A program made the translations under genes and the position numbers. 64,000 nt of DNA from Mycteria americana (taxonomy: Eukaryota; Chordata; Aves; Ciconiiformes; Ciconiidae), in contig NC_134368.1 of the NCBI RefSeq assembly GCF_035582795.1, positions 28,022,501 to 28,086,500 on the forward strand. The letters are read 5' to 3'. Below are positions 1-14,333 of this stretch, one piece after another. Within the stretch, counting starts at the first letter, position 1. Each line of letters starts with the position of its first letter. The notes under the pieces were generated by a model. That model was not told the DNA's origin. It saw only the letters and a program-made list of their open reading frames with translations, and ran no database searches.

Positions 1-3000
1 CTCTAGGACCACGCTTTGTGCTGCTCCTACAGCCTCGATTTTCAGCAGGAAAGCCCCTCAGTTCTGCAGCTCTGAGGCCGCGGGCTGCACTCAGTGAGTC
101 CCGCGCTCAAAGCAGAATTTGGCTGAGATCTAGGTGACATGGAGGAACAGTGCGATACCGTAGGGAGACACCCGAGGAGGCTGTAAATGAGCACATTTCG
201 CTTTGGCTAATTCAGTCTCCTTGGAAAGCTTTACGACTTCTAATTTGAATGATCTCTTTTACAGGTATCTTTTATGGCGCTGTACCGAGCTGTGCAGAGA
301 TACCCTGAGGCAGGAGAGCAATCCTCCAGACCCTTCTCCGATCCATAAGCACCACGGTTTATAGGAAGGGAGAGAGAAACACTGGAGCACCTTCCCACCT
401 ATGTGACCCAGAACATGTGCTGCCCTCCACAAAATGCTGAAGTACCTCAAGTATACCACTAACTGCATTTGCTCCACAACCATATACATCTGTTTATCAG
501 CATTTCGGGACTTCCCTTCCGCTGGTGTGTATCTCCCAGCTAACCACTACTGGCACTTACAAACTAGGTATCTCCCCACCTTATTTTCCCAAGAGGCAGG
601 GTCTGGTGGTCGAGCGCAGGGCATGCCTGCTTCATGCCTCCACCATATTGTATCGCAGTCTCTTACCTGCAGGTTCCTTCCCCTAATTTCATCTCACGCT
701 GTTTTCAGGGACTCCGTTAGGAGCGGTTAAAAGCTGATAATCTAGTCATTGGTCTTCTGTAGCACCCTTCTGTGCAGAGACAGATGGTACTTAATAGACT
801 GTATATGCCCCAGTTTGCAGACTAATATTCACTTAAACACCCAGGAAAGAAACAAACCCTTTTGTACTCAATCATTATCAATATATCAACAATACATGGA
901 AAAGGTGAATTGTGCATACTTTTTACTAAAATCCAGGCCTCTCTGTCCTTCTCCACACACAGCATTTATCTCAGTCATGTTCAGTAATACGTTACAGATG
1001 GACATTTTGAATGGAAGTATACAAATATTTGGAATATAAGACTGAAATATCCCACCTTTCTTTCAAAATTTGCTGTATTATGTTAAGTCTGCTGCTGCTA
1101 GAACAGACTACAAATATATTGAGCTTAACAACTTTCTCTAAGGACCCTAAATCTTGGTATATAACGCAGAAGGTTTTTTATTGAAAACAAACAACTGAAA
1201 TGGCCCATTAGGACAGTTAGCCCAGAACCCTGCCTTGCCAGGTTCATTGCTTACAGTCAGGACCAGCGCTATAATGCAATTACGTGGCTGTGTACTGTGC
1301 GGCATCTTAGGAAAACAGATCTGCTCATTTGTCTGTTTTTCTCTGGTAAAAAGAGCTTGTGGACAGCTTGATGGCAGGATACGGCTGGTCTTTGTGTGCG
1401 GCGATAGCCAGACTGATGGTAAGGATTAAAGAGTAAACACTGTAATTGCCTGCGATTTTATTTGGTTTTGAGTATCATTTTGAATAATTTTTTTTTCCTA
1501 AGTGGCCTGTATTTGCCCGTACCTAGTTAATTGTTGCAGTCAGTGCTTATTGGCAGGGTTTTGGCCCATTCCCAGAGATGGGCATAATTTGGGAGGAAAA
1601 TAGGTACCTGGGACTGTTCCCAATAAGTAGTCCTGGCAGAGTATACAGGCAGGGGTTGTGTATTTTAACCATACACCCAGAGAAAAGACCCCGGTGCATT
1701 TTATTTACTTATGTTGACAGTCATGTTCTCATACAGTCTCTTATAAACACCTGAAAGAAGGAGTAAGTTCTTCTTATCCTGATTGTCTCATTTTGAGTGG
1801 ATCTTGAAAGGTCCACCTTATCAGGTAAAAACCTTGGACAAAATAATTTCCTACCATGCAGTCAAACATCCAGGAGAAACTAATTCCATTCTGAGGGAAC
1901 CAGAGTTTAGAGTATGAATAAGATGTCATTTGCTTACAGCTTTTGTAAAAAACATCTTGCAGCAGAAGCATCTTTAATTAGTACAGTAATTATTAACAGC
2001 AATTTGGATCTTGAGCAGGAAATTTCCCTGTCCTATTTCAGTCCTATTTCTTTCAAAACCAACAGGAACTGCATAGAGTTGATCGAGTTGATTTCCCCAG
2101 TTAAAATGTCCCATTGATAAAGCCACCCTGAGCCTAGCACATGACATGGACATGGAGAAAAAGGGCCAGAATACAGGCTTTACATTATCTCTACGGCTTC
2201 TTTGTTTCAGTAACGGGCAAGAACTATGTTTGCCCAGGATAAGTCAGAAGGTGCCTGTGTATTAGCGTCTTGGTGGTAACTCACAGGCTAGGTAGTCTAT
2301 ACTGCTAAATCAGAAAGGACTAAGCAGTATGACTGAGTCCAAATGACCAAGCAGCTTGTGTCCATACCGCTTTCTTGCTCCTTTACAGATTTGCTTTGGA
2401 GAAAGTTAATGGGAGCAACCTAAAGCAGAAACAGGGAGCGAAGTAGGAGCTGGCAGTGTGGATGATCTACCACGACTGCTCAAATTCACTTTCTGAATCT
2501 TCTTTATTAAACAGTTTAAATGCCCCCAGCATCACCCTGACTACCCTGGATTTCTGGTGCAATGAGAAATGCTGGTGTGGAATCATCACATGAATCTATA
2601 TCGTTCACATTTACACTTTCTATCCTGGTCCAAGGTGCACATAATATCTTCAACATACCCTTATCTAGGGACTGCTGGAAGACTATGTGGGATGGATTGT
2701 AGAGAATGGCCAGGAGTCCATGACTTCCCTAAATAGGTAGGAAAAGGATCTTTGCAGATAAGTATTTGAATTAAGATTGTCATCGCATTTTGTAAAGATG
2801 TGTTGCAGCAGCCTCATTACCAGTTGTGATACTAAGGCACAGGGGTGCTGTCATTTATGCTCATCTAATGATGTAAGTCAGTAGCACAAAAGGGGTGAAA
2901 CCGAGCCTCCTCATCCATGGGTTCTTGCTGTAGTTTAAAATATAACTCAAACTCTATTTCACCTAGAAAAACATTTGTCTTTTCTAGTTGCTTTTAGTCT

Positions 3001-6000
3001 TAGACTGATAAACACACTGAATTGTGTGGTGATTTTGTTACCTAGACAAATATCTATAAGGAACAAGTATGAAACCACTAAACTGATTTTCACTTATGAT
3101 TTTAAAACAAGATTTCAGAGTAGGTCTCTGGAGGCGAGATCTAATGAAAGATTAATCCCAAGTCACCTAACTGTTTGGTATTAGCCTTGGGAAGTTTATT
3201 CTTCATAAAATAAAGCTCTATTTTGTTACTAGATGTTAATGCCTTTACTCAAACTCATCTCAGCTGATAGCATTACTGAAAAAGCTTTTAGCAACTGACA
3301 GAAATTGAAGCACTATCTCTATTTGTGTATAACTAATAAATATGGTAGACATGGTTTAAAGTATTTCTCAAACTAGATGGCTTGATACTCAATACTCAAA
3401 TAGGAAAGAAAAACTATTCACACTGATCTCCAGAGCAGAATGAAATCAGATGACTAGCAACTGAACAAGCTAGGTTCATGAAAACAATCTTTGAATATTA
3501 TGGGTTGAATATAAAGAACGCACAGAACAGTATCAAATCCAAAATGCAATACTGTATTTCTATTCACTGGGTATCAATGTGCCCCTTTTATCGGTCTTTC
3601 AGAATCCGAGGAAGTCGTGATTAGATGGCATGAGTGTTCCATTTTCAAAAGAATAGATAAATAGCATGAAAGTCCCCTTAAGAGTTTAAGAAGACACCCC
3701 ACCCCCCCCGCACTATTTCTGGTTCCTAGTAAACTTCGCTGTTCTTTGAGAAATACCATTCCTTCAAGATATCATGCAATTCTACATCTGCAAATGCCAG
3801 AAATACTCGGATGCCAACACCACTGAAAAAGTCCTTCAATATATTAAATACTTCTCCTAACTACCCTTCTTGTCACAAATATTATTCACTATTCATTTCT
3901 AGTGACCTTTTTTGCAGTGTTAGATTGGTTTATACTTTAAACAAGAAGAATCTTAGTGTGAGGGTCTCCAATGAAATTTTATGAGATAATTATACAATAA
4001 ATGATGAACAGAACTTACCACTACTATTTTGTGATCATCATCGTTCTGTGCTTTACTGCTTTTGTTATCACCACCTCTAAAGGCCTCAAATGAGGCCATT
4101 GAGACTTTGCTGAATGCTGCACTTGCTCAGATGAAGAGTAATCTTGGGTTTTTTTCTTCCAGGGCTTTTGCAGTCTGAGGCCCTGGCTGGAGTAAGTGGG
4201 GCCATATCAACCAAGTTAAGTGCACCTGTAAGTGTTTACCAAAAAAATACAAATGTAGTGTCCCACTTAGTTTTCAAGAACAATGAGTAGACACAATCCA
4301 GTTTCTGGATAATTAGAAATATGGATTATCATGAATGAACTTACTTGAAAGGCATGGTAGGAAGTTACTATTCCAGTACACATAGAATACAAATTATCAG
4401 ATTATAATGGTCTAAATCTCCATTAAATTGAACCCCAAGAAAACTGCAGAAACAGGAAATTCACCCAAGTTTCTTCACCCGTTTACTATGTAAGAGGTCT
4501 TAACAACTCCAGAATTCCAAAATATGTTTCAGAAATATGTTTACTAGCGATTTGCTATGTTACTGAGGTTGTGCTCCCCCATTTGTTCATTCACTGGAGT
4601 TTAGTGAGACGAAGACTTGACCTGCACCTGATATCATGTCCTTATCACAACAGAATCAGTTGTGAAGTTTTCCAGCACTGACAGGGACATAATGAAAACA
4701 GATCTGTCTTCTGACCTTGCTACCTCTTGTAGAGCAAGAGATGGCACCTTCAGAAGAGATGAGAAACTACGGCTCTTTCTTTTGGCATAACATAACATCT
4801 GATCACTAACCATGCCTTTCCCTTAGCTACTATTTGCCCCTCCATTCTCATTTTTATCAGTTTTGCAGTGTTTAGTCTCTTCTCTGGGCCATCCACTGAA
4901 CACAGGATACCATCCTGATAAGAGGATTAATATAAAAGATATTTGTGTCCTCATGATGGAGATGTATTTGACCAAGAGGACAAAAAGCTGCTTATTTTCC
5001 TATGCTAAATATTTTTTTTCATGTATCAAATGCCTATTTTAAATTATATTCTAATGAGAAGTAAAAATACTTTAGGAATAGAAATATATTAATTTGGTGA
5101 TTCACTCATAAATTTAACATCAATAAGAAGTTACAGTTAGAAGACAGATCTACATGTTCTTATTTATATTCTTTTTTAATTCATCCATGTTTGACGTTTG
5201 AATGATTATTTTCCAGTTTTATTGCTAAGTGATAAATCCTCTGATAAGCACTATGCAAAGCCAAGACAAATAAATATTTGATTGACACAAGTTTTATTTT
5301 ATTGCATGAACTGATGATCACAGGTGAAGACAATTAAATTTTATGGTTTATGCCTAAGGCACCTCTGGTTTAAAACTGTTGTAAAATAGCTTGATCATAT
5401 TTAATAGTTAGAAGTGTACACTGCCACTATAGGATAGTAAGGTCATCAGACTAGCAAATGTTATCAATATTCATCTTTGTTCTGGAAAAACATTTTTATT
5501 TGCTTCTTTCTAGCTGAGGTCTTCATAAAAGCAGGTGCACTGGAAAATATTCTTGAAGAAGCGGGTTTTACATAGGACTGTAGTTAATTTGGGCAGTCAG
5601 ATCTATTATGGTTATCATGTTTTGAACCCTACAGTTCTGACAGCATCCTTATCTTGGCCATGGACAACTCCAAAAAGTTGGTACCATGTTAACTGGGTGA
5701 ATAATTGGTGTTCTGGCCAAAAGTGCCACATCTTTGTTGTGGATTTCAAGAGGGCAAGCTCCATGACCTGCTCTCTGTTCGTATTTCAGGCCGATAGCTT
5801 AGCTGGAGCTTAGGTTCAAAGCATCCATATGCTACTGAGGAAAGGCTGATCTTGGGATTACAGCTGATGAACAAGGTTCTGACTTGCTTGGCTTGGATGG
5901 TGCCCAAAATACATCCAAAAGGAGGCCAAAGACTGGGGCGTGACCTTTGGAAAGATTCAATGAAGTTTGAGAGACTGGTGTTTGGAAATTCAGATGAAAG

Positions 6001-6579
6001 CCAAGATTTTACCTTGTGCTTGGAGACAGCACTGACAGACCTTTCTCCTGCCTGGTGACTTGTGTTCTAGACACTTCTCAGAGGCTTTTCTTTCCAGCTC
6101 CAAAGTGGGGGGCAAGTTTTTAGGAAAATTTTAATCATTTGACTATGGGGTCCACTATGGCATCTCATTTCAGTCACAGAGCCTCAGAGATGCTTTTTTC
6201 CAGCCATCTTGCAAAACTTTTCCCTCAGAAATTGCAGAGTACATTCTTGAGATTATTTAAAAAAAAATCACAAAAGAATTTAATTTCCATCTGTTTGAAT
6301 AAAAACTCATGATGGAGAAACATTTTTGCTCTGAAAAATTAATCATTATTTAGAATTTTAATATATCAGCACTATCAGCATTTTTTTCAGGTAAAAATGA
6401 AAATAGCAGCAGATCTCAAAGGATGCACTAACCACTGAATTTTTCTTCATTTTGTGCATATGTTCATAGTGTCCTTTAAACCAAATCAGTAAAAACAATC
6501 ATGTCTGATGCTGTTTCGTGCCTCCCAACGAATGGATATAACTAACTGAAACCCTTTAAGGATGATTCAAAGAGAGTTT

Positions 6580-7640
6580 CTCCTTAACATCCCAGGAGGA
6601 ACCATCTGGGTTGTCAAGCTGTAAAAGCTTACTAAACTCCATTTTAAGAGTCTTTAGATGTTTTAATTCCACTGTTCTCACTGGAAGGCTGTTACAGATT
6701 CTGATTGTTTGGTTAGGAGGCTTCTTCTTCTTTCTAATCTAAATACATGAATAGCAATTCATACCCATTTATTTTTGTATCAACTTCAACTTAACTAATT
6801 GCATGCCTGTCCTGTTGTTACCTAACTAATGCAGAGCAATTCTCTTCTACTGTCCTCTCATAAAATCAGCTATTCCCCTGAAGAATACAACTCTTTATGC
6901 TTCTATTTCAGTTCCTTATTCTTGAACTTACGTCGCCAGAACTGTACAGTGTGTTCTAGATGAGGTTTCACCTGTGCCACATACAATGGCAACAATATTT
7001 CCCTATTTCTTCTTATTGCCCAGAGGATCACGTTTATCCCTCACACTGCCTATCATTTTGGCAGCTCATATTTGTGCTTTGGTAGTCTGGTACCTTCAGC
7101 TCCACCTAGGTCAATTCCAGATGATGCTTCTTTCCACTTGCAGTTTTCCTGAGAGCACATGCTTACGATTTTGCATTTAGTACTACTGATTTTGATCTTG
7201 TTTCTATTTCTCAAGCCCTTGAAGCCATCAAGATTTTTTCTGCATGATAAAGCAACCTATTTGTCTTGAAGATGCCTCCTATCTTTACAACACTGCAGAT
7301 AACCCTATCTCCATACTAAGACCTATGCCATTATGCAATTATGAGCATAATGAACAAGAAGAGTCTTGCAATTTATCTTTAAGGAACTACATTAGTAAGT
7401 CCCCATCAGTCTTCCCCTTTTAGTCTTTGCCATCTTTGCCAGAGTCAGTTCCTTACTTACCTGTGGTTCCTCTAATACCCTTCTTCTCTGTTTCCACTAG
7501 CAGTGCCACGCAGCATCATGCCATTTTTTTTTAACTGATGAGGTAGATGAAATCTACCACATTTCCTTTTTATAGAAAAACAACTCTATTTGACACCTTT
7601 CATAAACTTATATTGACTTTTAGCCGATTTACAATTTAAT
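6580..7640 (-). mobile_element. Old CR1-like LINE remnant
   Basis: Read on the minus strand, this resembles the 3' half of an ancient CR1-type non-LTR retrotransposon. The plus strand shows degraded versions of recurring CR1 blocks: an 'agaactgtacagtgtgttctagatgagg' type block near 6,940-6,965, a 'caatggcaacaatatttccctatttct' type block just after it, and 'tatgccattatgcaattatgagcat' near 7,324-7,348. It is heavily diverged, with no intact reverse transcriptase frame. Boundaries are approximate, and further CR1 sequence may continue to the right. The family call rests on recalled block similarity, not on a database search. Confidence 0.55.
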
Positions 7641-8462
7641 TATTTTATTTTTTAATTGTTTGTTACATTAAGAAATCTCATCCATTAGGTTTATTTCCAA
7701 GATCTTTTCTCAAGTATGTATTCATTCAGATCTATGTGAGGGTGGTGGCATCAGTAGCAACCTTCCTGTCTTCTCCTCCAGCAGCCTACACTACCTAAAA
7801 CTGCCATATTTTTTCCTCCTGGCCATTTTAAGAGACTGGGGAAGGAATTACAGACATACTGCTGTAGCATATATAATTTTTATTTTCTTATTTCACCTGT
7901 ACTTGAATTCCTCTGTACAGATGACCTCAGTAACCATTTACTTAATTTATTGATGGATAGTCTTGCAAAATATAAAAAGCTTCAATAAATATCTTTTGTT
8001 TATTCTTCAATTTATTTTAAACCATATTAACTTGCAATTGCTCAGTCCAGGGTTATTTTCAATAGATGATTATTTTACAATGTTTGTATTATTTCCAAAA
8101 CCAAGATTGATGTAGCCGCTCAGCTTGTTGATGCAGTATTGATGAGGAAGTTTGTGAGCTGTAACACTTCGGAATTTCTGCACCGTATGGTTACAAATAA
8201 CCTGTATTCTTTCATCTGTATCTTAGAAATCAACATTTTTCATAATGATGGAATTCCTGAGAACATTTATTCTGTTATTAACCTTCACTGTTACTCATCA
8301 CTTTAATTTCTATGAATCCTTAAGTGCCCTTATCCTTCAGTACCCCTTAATAACCATGCCTGCTATTCCATCATGTATTTGTTACCCTGATAATGGTGGA
8401 TGTCACACTCATCACTAGTTGTTCCAGTTTCTTAATTTTTGCTGCTTAAGACCCTCACTTTT

Positions 8463-8705
8463 CACAGAATCATACAAATATTGATTGGAAGGGACCCCAG
8501 GGGCCAGGTGGTCCAATCTCCCCCTTGAAGTAGGACCGTAGCCAACTCGACATTGAGTCACCCGTGGCTTTTTCTAGTTGAGTCTTGAAAATCTCCAAGG
8601 ATACAGATTCCACTACCTCTGAGCAATATACCACTGCATGGAAATTATTCTCTCATTTCTTATTGTTCATCTCCCATTTCTCAAGCACATTCCTGTCATT
8701 AAGCC
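8463..8705 (-). mobile_element. CR1 LINE 3' end, minus strand
   Basis: The left edge (8,463-8,480) is a decayed form of the short tandem tail repeat that ends CR1 elements, reading as CATAGAAT-like units on the plus strand. It is followed by 'ttggaagggacc' and 'ggtggtccaatctcccc', the inverted CR1 3' UTR signature of birds. Matches continue through 'cttgaaaatctccaaggatacagattccac' near 8,585-8,615. The element is 5'-truncated, as most CR1 copies are, and carries no coding capacity. It appears younger than the diverged CR1-like sequence about 1 kb to its left, so it is probably a separate insertion. Confidence 0.8.
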
Positions 8706-11700
8706 CACTACCTACTACAGCTTTCTTCTTACACTTCAACCTTCTCCCAACTGATGTTCCTTTATCTATTTTAATACCTCTATTTCTCTGATTTTTTCTA
8801 CCTGTGCAAATTACACCTTTCCCTTTTAATCTTCTTTTCCCATTTTCCTTTTTATCCACCCTGCCAGTCTTAATCCTAGAATGCTGTTTAAAATCCTTAG
8901 CATGAATGGCTCTTATTGCCCCTACATCTTCATGTCTTTCCTACCTTACCCATCATGAATTTACCTGTTGAGGACATCTTCTCATAGCTTCTGCCTCTCC
9001 AGTGGGCTATCAGGGGAATTATATGGAGCGCTGGCTGGGTACCTTTTCCTTTAAGCTTCTTTCCCTGGATATTAATTACCCATCCAGTTATTGCAAGGTG
9101 AATTTGGTAATGTCAGGCGAAGTTCCAGAACTTTCCTGCTCCTGTCAGAATTATTTTAAACTTTACATCTGCACATTGTTTCTTGCTGCAGACAAACAAC
9201 TCTGAAGGAATCGCATGACAAGCTTGCCAGACTTTTTAATAGATCAAGGCTTTTAATAAAGGCCCTCTACCTAATGTCATCCATGAAGATTAAAACAAAG
9301 GTGCCAGACATCTTATCTTCCAAAGAACTATTTGTAGTGGTCTTGGACATGGCAAACAATCTTATCTATGACAGAGAAGAATTTTTTAAAATCTCTGCTT
9401 TATCTTTTGATTAGGAAAATGAGATCAAGGACATTTGCTTACTTTTCAGAAGTGTGCAACTCGTCAAAATTCCTATCAACAAGAATAATCATATCACCAA
9501 AACTGTATCACCAAAATTCTCATTAAACCTCAGTGAGGAAGCTAACAGTGAGTACAGACAGTTTTCTACAGACATTCCCTGAATTCCCTGTGTGTCTCTT
9601 CCCGTGCCACTGATGGATTGACCATTATACTTCAGAAGCTGTCATCCACGTCGATAATCTTGCTCTGTCTTTAACTCTTCATTTTACTTGTGACCCTCTC
9701 TAGATTGCTTACATTTCCTTTTCATAATCCCAGATATCTCCCTTGAACCCTAACACCCCTGTATTTTACCTTTGTAATAAAGTGGCCATATATAAGCAAC
9801 CAAAGATTGCCAAAGAAGAAATGTAAGATAGCTCTTTTCTGCAAAAGTCATAACACGGAAGGCTGAATTCAATAAGAAGTTCCAAGCCTCAAAGAATACG
9901 CTTCCATTAGCAGTCACAGTGGTCAATATATAAATCGGAAGCATTATGACTGAGTGAGAAACTTATCCTTGACTTATCAGTAGACTATCTGACTAATTGG
10001 TATCCTTGAGGATTTTTATATCTCAGTAAGAACATTTTCTGGGATATGGACAGCTTGATTTCATTCAATTTCACGCCACTTCAGCACATGATTAGATCAG
10101 ATTTAAATGGATGGACTTTACCTATGACTGTTTGGAAGGACAAATCTAATTAACCTGATTGTCTTTCCATGTATTCTTTATCTTTTCTAAGTTCTAAGCT
10201 CTTATTGATTATCAGTGGCCACAAAAAAACGTTGGATAAAATATGCATATACTTTTTTTGGCAACGATTATAAACCTAGATTAATCTAATTAAATGATAT
10301 AGAATAAAATAAAAAAATAGAAGGATGAATTATATAAACTAGAACCCTTAGAGTATTTGCCTCCTATGTCTGGAATTGGATCTGCTGTGAATGAATAAAA
10401 ATACCCCCCTCCAAAAAAAAAAGCAACAAAATGTCTACAGAAGACATGTCAGTCCACTGTATTTAAACAATTTAATATCAAATATCAAATGTTAAAAATA
10501 TTTTCACATATCCCTATCATGTAATCATCCATCCAGTTTTCTGTGACTGAATTTCTGAATGGGATCTCACAAAGAGTGCAGAAAGTTACTGATTTCAGAG
10601 TTTATCTGTACCGCAAAGTGATTTTGAAAATTCAGCATGTGGAGTACGTGGTAAAAAGTAAGAAGAATTTATATAATATAATAAATGAGCCCACTGGAAC
10701 CTACCCTGGTTAGGAAGACATACCAGATTGTGTAAAAACTGTGCAAAATCAAAAGCTTCTCTCTGAAGCCTCTAATTTTAATACGGGTTTCTATACCAAC
10801 CTGTAAAACATTTACTTTCTAGGTACTTTTGTACTTAAGAGTGCAGATGATACTGACAGACATGAAAAAATGTCTAAAGATGCTTATGGATGAAACCAGT
10901 GGCAGCTTTGGGGGTGCAGAGAACAAAAACCGTGCAGCCCCCACGTTTGCTGTAGTTGTGAGAAAAGTTTTGTATGTGAATGGGGTGGGATTCCCCACAG
11001 TCTGACTGGTACACTTATGTCGAGGGAAGATACCTAGTCTTTGGCTTGCATCAGCTTCGGATAAAAGCAGAGAACATCTTGGTGGTTCACTTTGATTCAG
11101 CTTATACAGCTTGCAACCCTAATTATTTATCTTGCAAGCATCTGCTTATGCTGAATGAGTGGCAGAAATGTAACCCTGTTCATGAATACCTCTGCTGAAA
11201 AAGACTGGACCACAGATTATAGTGTTATTAGTCTTTAGTTATTAGTACAATACCGTGTCAGCTGATACCATCGCCAAACTTTGGGGTTTTTGCTCAGTTC
11301 ATATAACAGACAGTATTTCAGAAAGGGAGTGTTTCTTTGCACATTTCTAGGCATACATACCGCTAACACTCCTTGCATCATGAACTGAACTTCTCCTTGG
11401 GAAAGCTGACAGCTTTGGGGTTTTGTCCCTTGTCCTCTTTTTATTCCCTCGTTGTAGCCTGTGATTAGTAGGAGAAAAGAAGCCTTTTACCAACAACCCA
11501 GTACTGAGTTCAGCATCGATCAATGCACCTCCAGATACTTCTTTAAGCTTGCAAGAGGATGCTTATCAATCTTTCCTGCTGCAGTATTTCTAATCAGGCA
11601 GTACAGGTAGTCGAAAGTTCACATCTATAATTCACCATGTTCCTCCATTTGTTGATACGGTCTCTTGCTCCACAATTCTAAAATCTTCCTAACCTTCCTT

Positions 11701-12944
11701 GCATTTATTAAAAGAACACTTGCCCATCTTTCTTTCAATTCTTAAGTTTCCAATATTTTTCATGTCCTTAGTGGGTTGGACATTGCAAATAAAATACACT
11801 GGTAAGGCTGCTCTCTGATTCAATCACAGGCCAAGCCTTGTGCCATACCTCCAATCTTTAAAAAGATATATATAAATTTAGCGTAGTTCTTTGTACCATC
11901 TTGAGCTTACACTTGCAGCTTCTGTGTCACGTATCTTACTAACACAGGGATATACCAAAGTGCTGAAAGTTATGAAAATACTGACACAGAAAGCAACTGG
12001 AAGGAATATCTTCCTATTTTGCACATCTTCAGAAAGGTTGTGGTTTCTCTTTTTCACTGCTTTGGCAGGCACTCAGTGATTAAAAGGGTAATCCTTCCAG
12101 GAAGGGTGAGTAAATGGAAACTCCAACTGTGAGGGAAAAGAAAGAAGACCATGTTTGATATTGCTATAGACCATCGAGCAAAAATCACAAAGCAATCTGG
12201 TACAGAGAGACAGAAGACTTCTGTTTCTTTTTCTGAAAAATGTAACAGGCATTGACCCCATGTCCTTTATTGTTTCTTGAGATTTGGACAGCCAGCTTGA
12301 GATAACCACAAACAAGAACCAAATTGTTCATTACAACTTTGCATAAAAACTTATTTTAGCTTTGCGTTATACACTACTGATACAAATAATGGAGCTAGTT
12401 TGGCTATGAGGAACTGCAATCCTATCGACCTTGGAGGAATGTTCTCTCTTTTATTCGAAATAAATGAAAACTGTATACAGATGTTAGCAACAGTACCTTC
12501 TTTCAAATCAAGAATGACAAAATAGATAAATCATTATCTGAACCTCAAGTGCTCCATGCTGCAAGGTGGTGAACACCACATAAACAATGTTACATCAGCT
12601 TCTATTAAAATGATTGAGAATTGAGGCCACTGGAGACCACAAAAGATCGCATGCGTCTGATGGTAATGCTATTAAAAAGACAATAAAATGTCCAAATTTA
12701 AAACAACCTGTAATACAAAATACTAGTTCTATAAAATATTTTATTATGGCTGTCAAAATGTATTTAATAATAATCGTTGTTTATAAAATATTTCCATAGT
12801 GTCTGTAATAAGGTTCTCAGTAATTAACTGGAAACACCAAAAAAGACTCCCTTTTCTTCAGATATTCAAACAGGCCTCAAATTACATATGGAGTGTTGCA
12901 AATGATTTCATCTGAAAACATGTAGTGACCACTAAGGAAAGTGG

Positions 12945-13088
12945 CAACGGGGACTCAGGAACTGTGGATTCTATTTCCAGCCCAGCTACGCTACTGCTCG
13001 TGTGCCTACAAGGAAGTTACCAACCTTTTTGACCCAAAGTCTCCATTGGACATCTAACTCATAGCGGTGTTGCGAGTATAGTAAACTT
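12945..13088 (+). mobile_element. MIR/CORE-SINE-like remnant
   Basis: The stretch reads, in order, like the core of a MIR-type tRNA-derived SINE. It has a 'ggactcaggaact...ggattctatttccagccc' block (12,951-12,983), then 'tgcctacaaggaagttacc' in the position of the GACCTTGGGCAAGT block, then 'aaagtctccattggacatctaactcatagcggtgttgcgag' in the position of the SINE 3' part. Colinearity over about 130 bp makes chance unlikely, but divergence is high and the call is from memory of the consensus. Such ancient SINEs are rare in bird genomes compared with mammals. Confidence 0.55.
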
Positions 13089-14333
13089 GCAGTGTGTCTG
13101 GACAGTATCATCTGGAGCTAAACAAATGCAAAGCATTACATAATTTCTTTCATATATTTCTAAAATTTGTGAATTATTTTACAGATATACTAAGGTGTTT
13201 TATTTTTTTTTCCCTGAGACTTCGAAGTGGGTTAGTGGAAGCAGGTGTACTTGTTTGGGCCTGAAAGGTCAAAATATATCTCTTTGCATCCATATTTTTT
13301 TAAATTAAGAGAGAGCTGATCCCAGGTATTGTTACTGCCAGTAATTCTCTGATAGGCTTATACATTTACTGGGGGGGAAGAGAGAGCTGTGTTAGTTACA
13401 TTTTCAGAGATGTCTGTGCTGATTGTGTCGAACTGCCACAGAGGAGAAATGGGACTGTATTGCCAATGAGGTAGCTAAGTCCTTAGCAATTACAATGATA
13501 CTCTTCTAAATATCTGAACTATCAGTCATCAATGAAGGCAAACTGGTGCCTTGATGGTCCAGAAGAATCCCCCTACAGCTGTTGGAAACCAAATCATTAA
13601 CAACACAGGAATCCATTTCTGCCCCTTCTCTCTGCTCAATCAGCAATATTATAGCAGAGGAGAATTGGGAAAGGGAGAAGCCAAGAGCTGAAACTTGATT
13701 TCTTAAGATGTAATTTAATGTCTTCTCTCAAGTTAAAGCAAACAGTAGCATGGTCCGAATTGCTCAACAGGAGAGACTATATCAAACAAGAAGCAACAAC
13801 AGACGCCGAACAAAGTGAAGGGGAAAGCTGGGAAAAGAAAAACTGATATAAACCAAAGGGGACTTCTTGGCTGTAAAGGGCCAAGTATGATATTCCTTAT
13901 TAAGTTTTCCAAAGTATGGCACTTTTTAAGCCATTAACTTTTGGGAATAAACAATGGCTTAACATTCTACTTAAATGAAATTAAGGCCAATCTGTGAAAG
14001 ACAACTTTTGCTAAAAGAAAATACAGAATTTAGTTGTTATGACTCACAGACAGCAAAGCAGACTCTAGAAATGAATGCTTTGCATGTGTATGTATTCAGT
14101 CCTTCCTAAATTACAAATGCCAAGAAATAAATAAGCACTCCTGATAAAGACATGGATGTGTCATCCTAGATCTAAGAGATACATAATCTTGAAGACTGAT
14201 CATAAGGGTTTTTTTTCGCTTGTGACATTTCAGTTTGGCAGCATTAAACGTCTGGTGGTGTTCAATGGGCATTTCCACATTTCAGTTGCATCTAAAGAAA
14301 TCTCCTGGTTATATTAGTATTTTCATTCATAAT

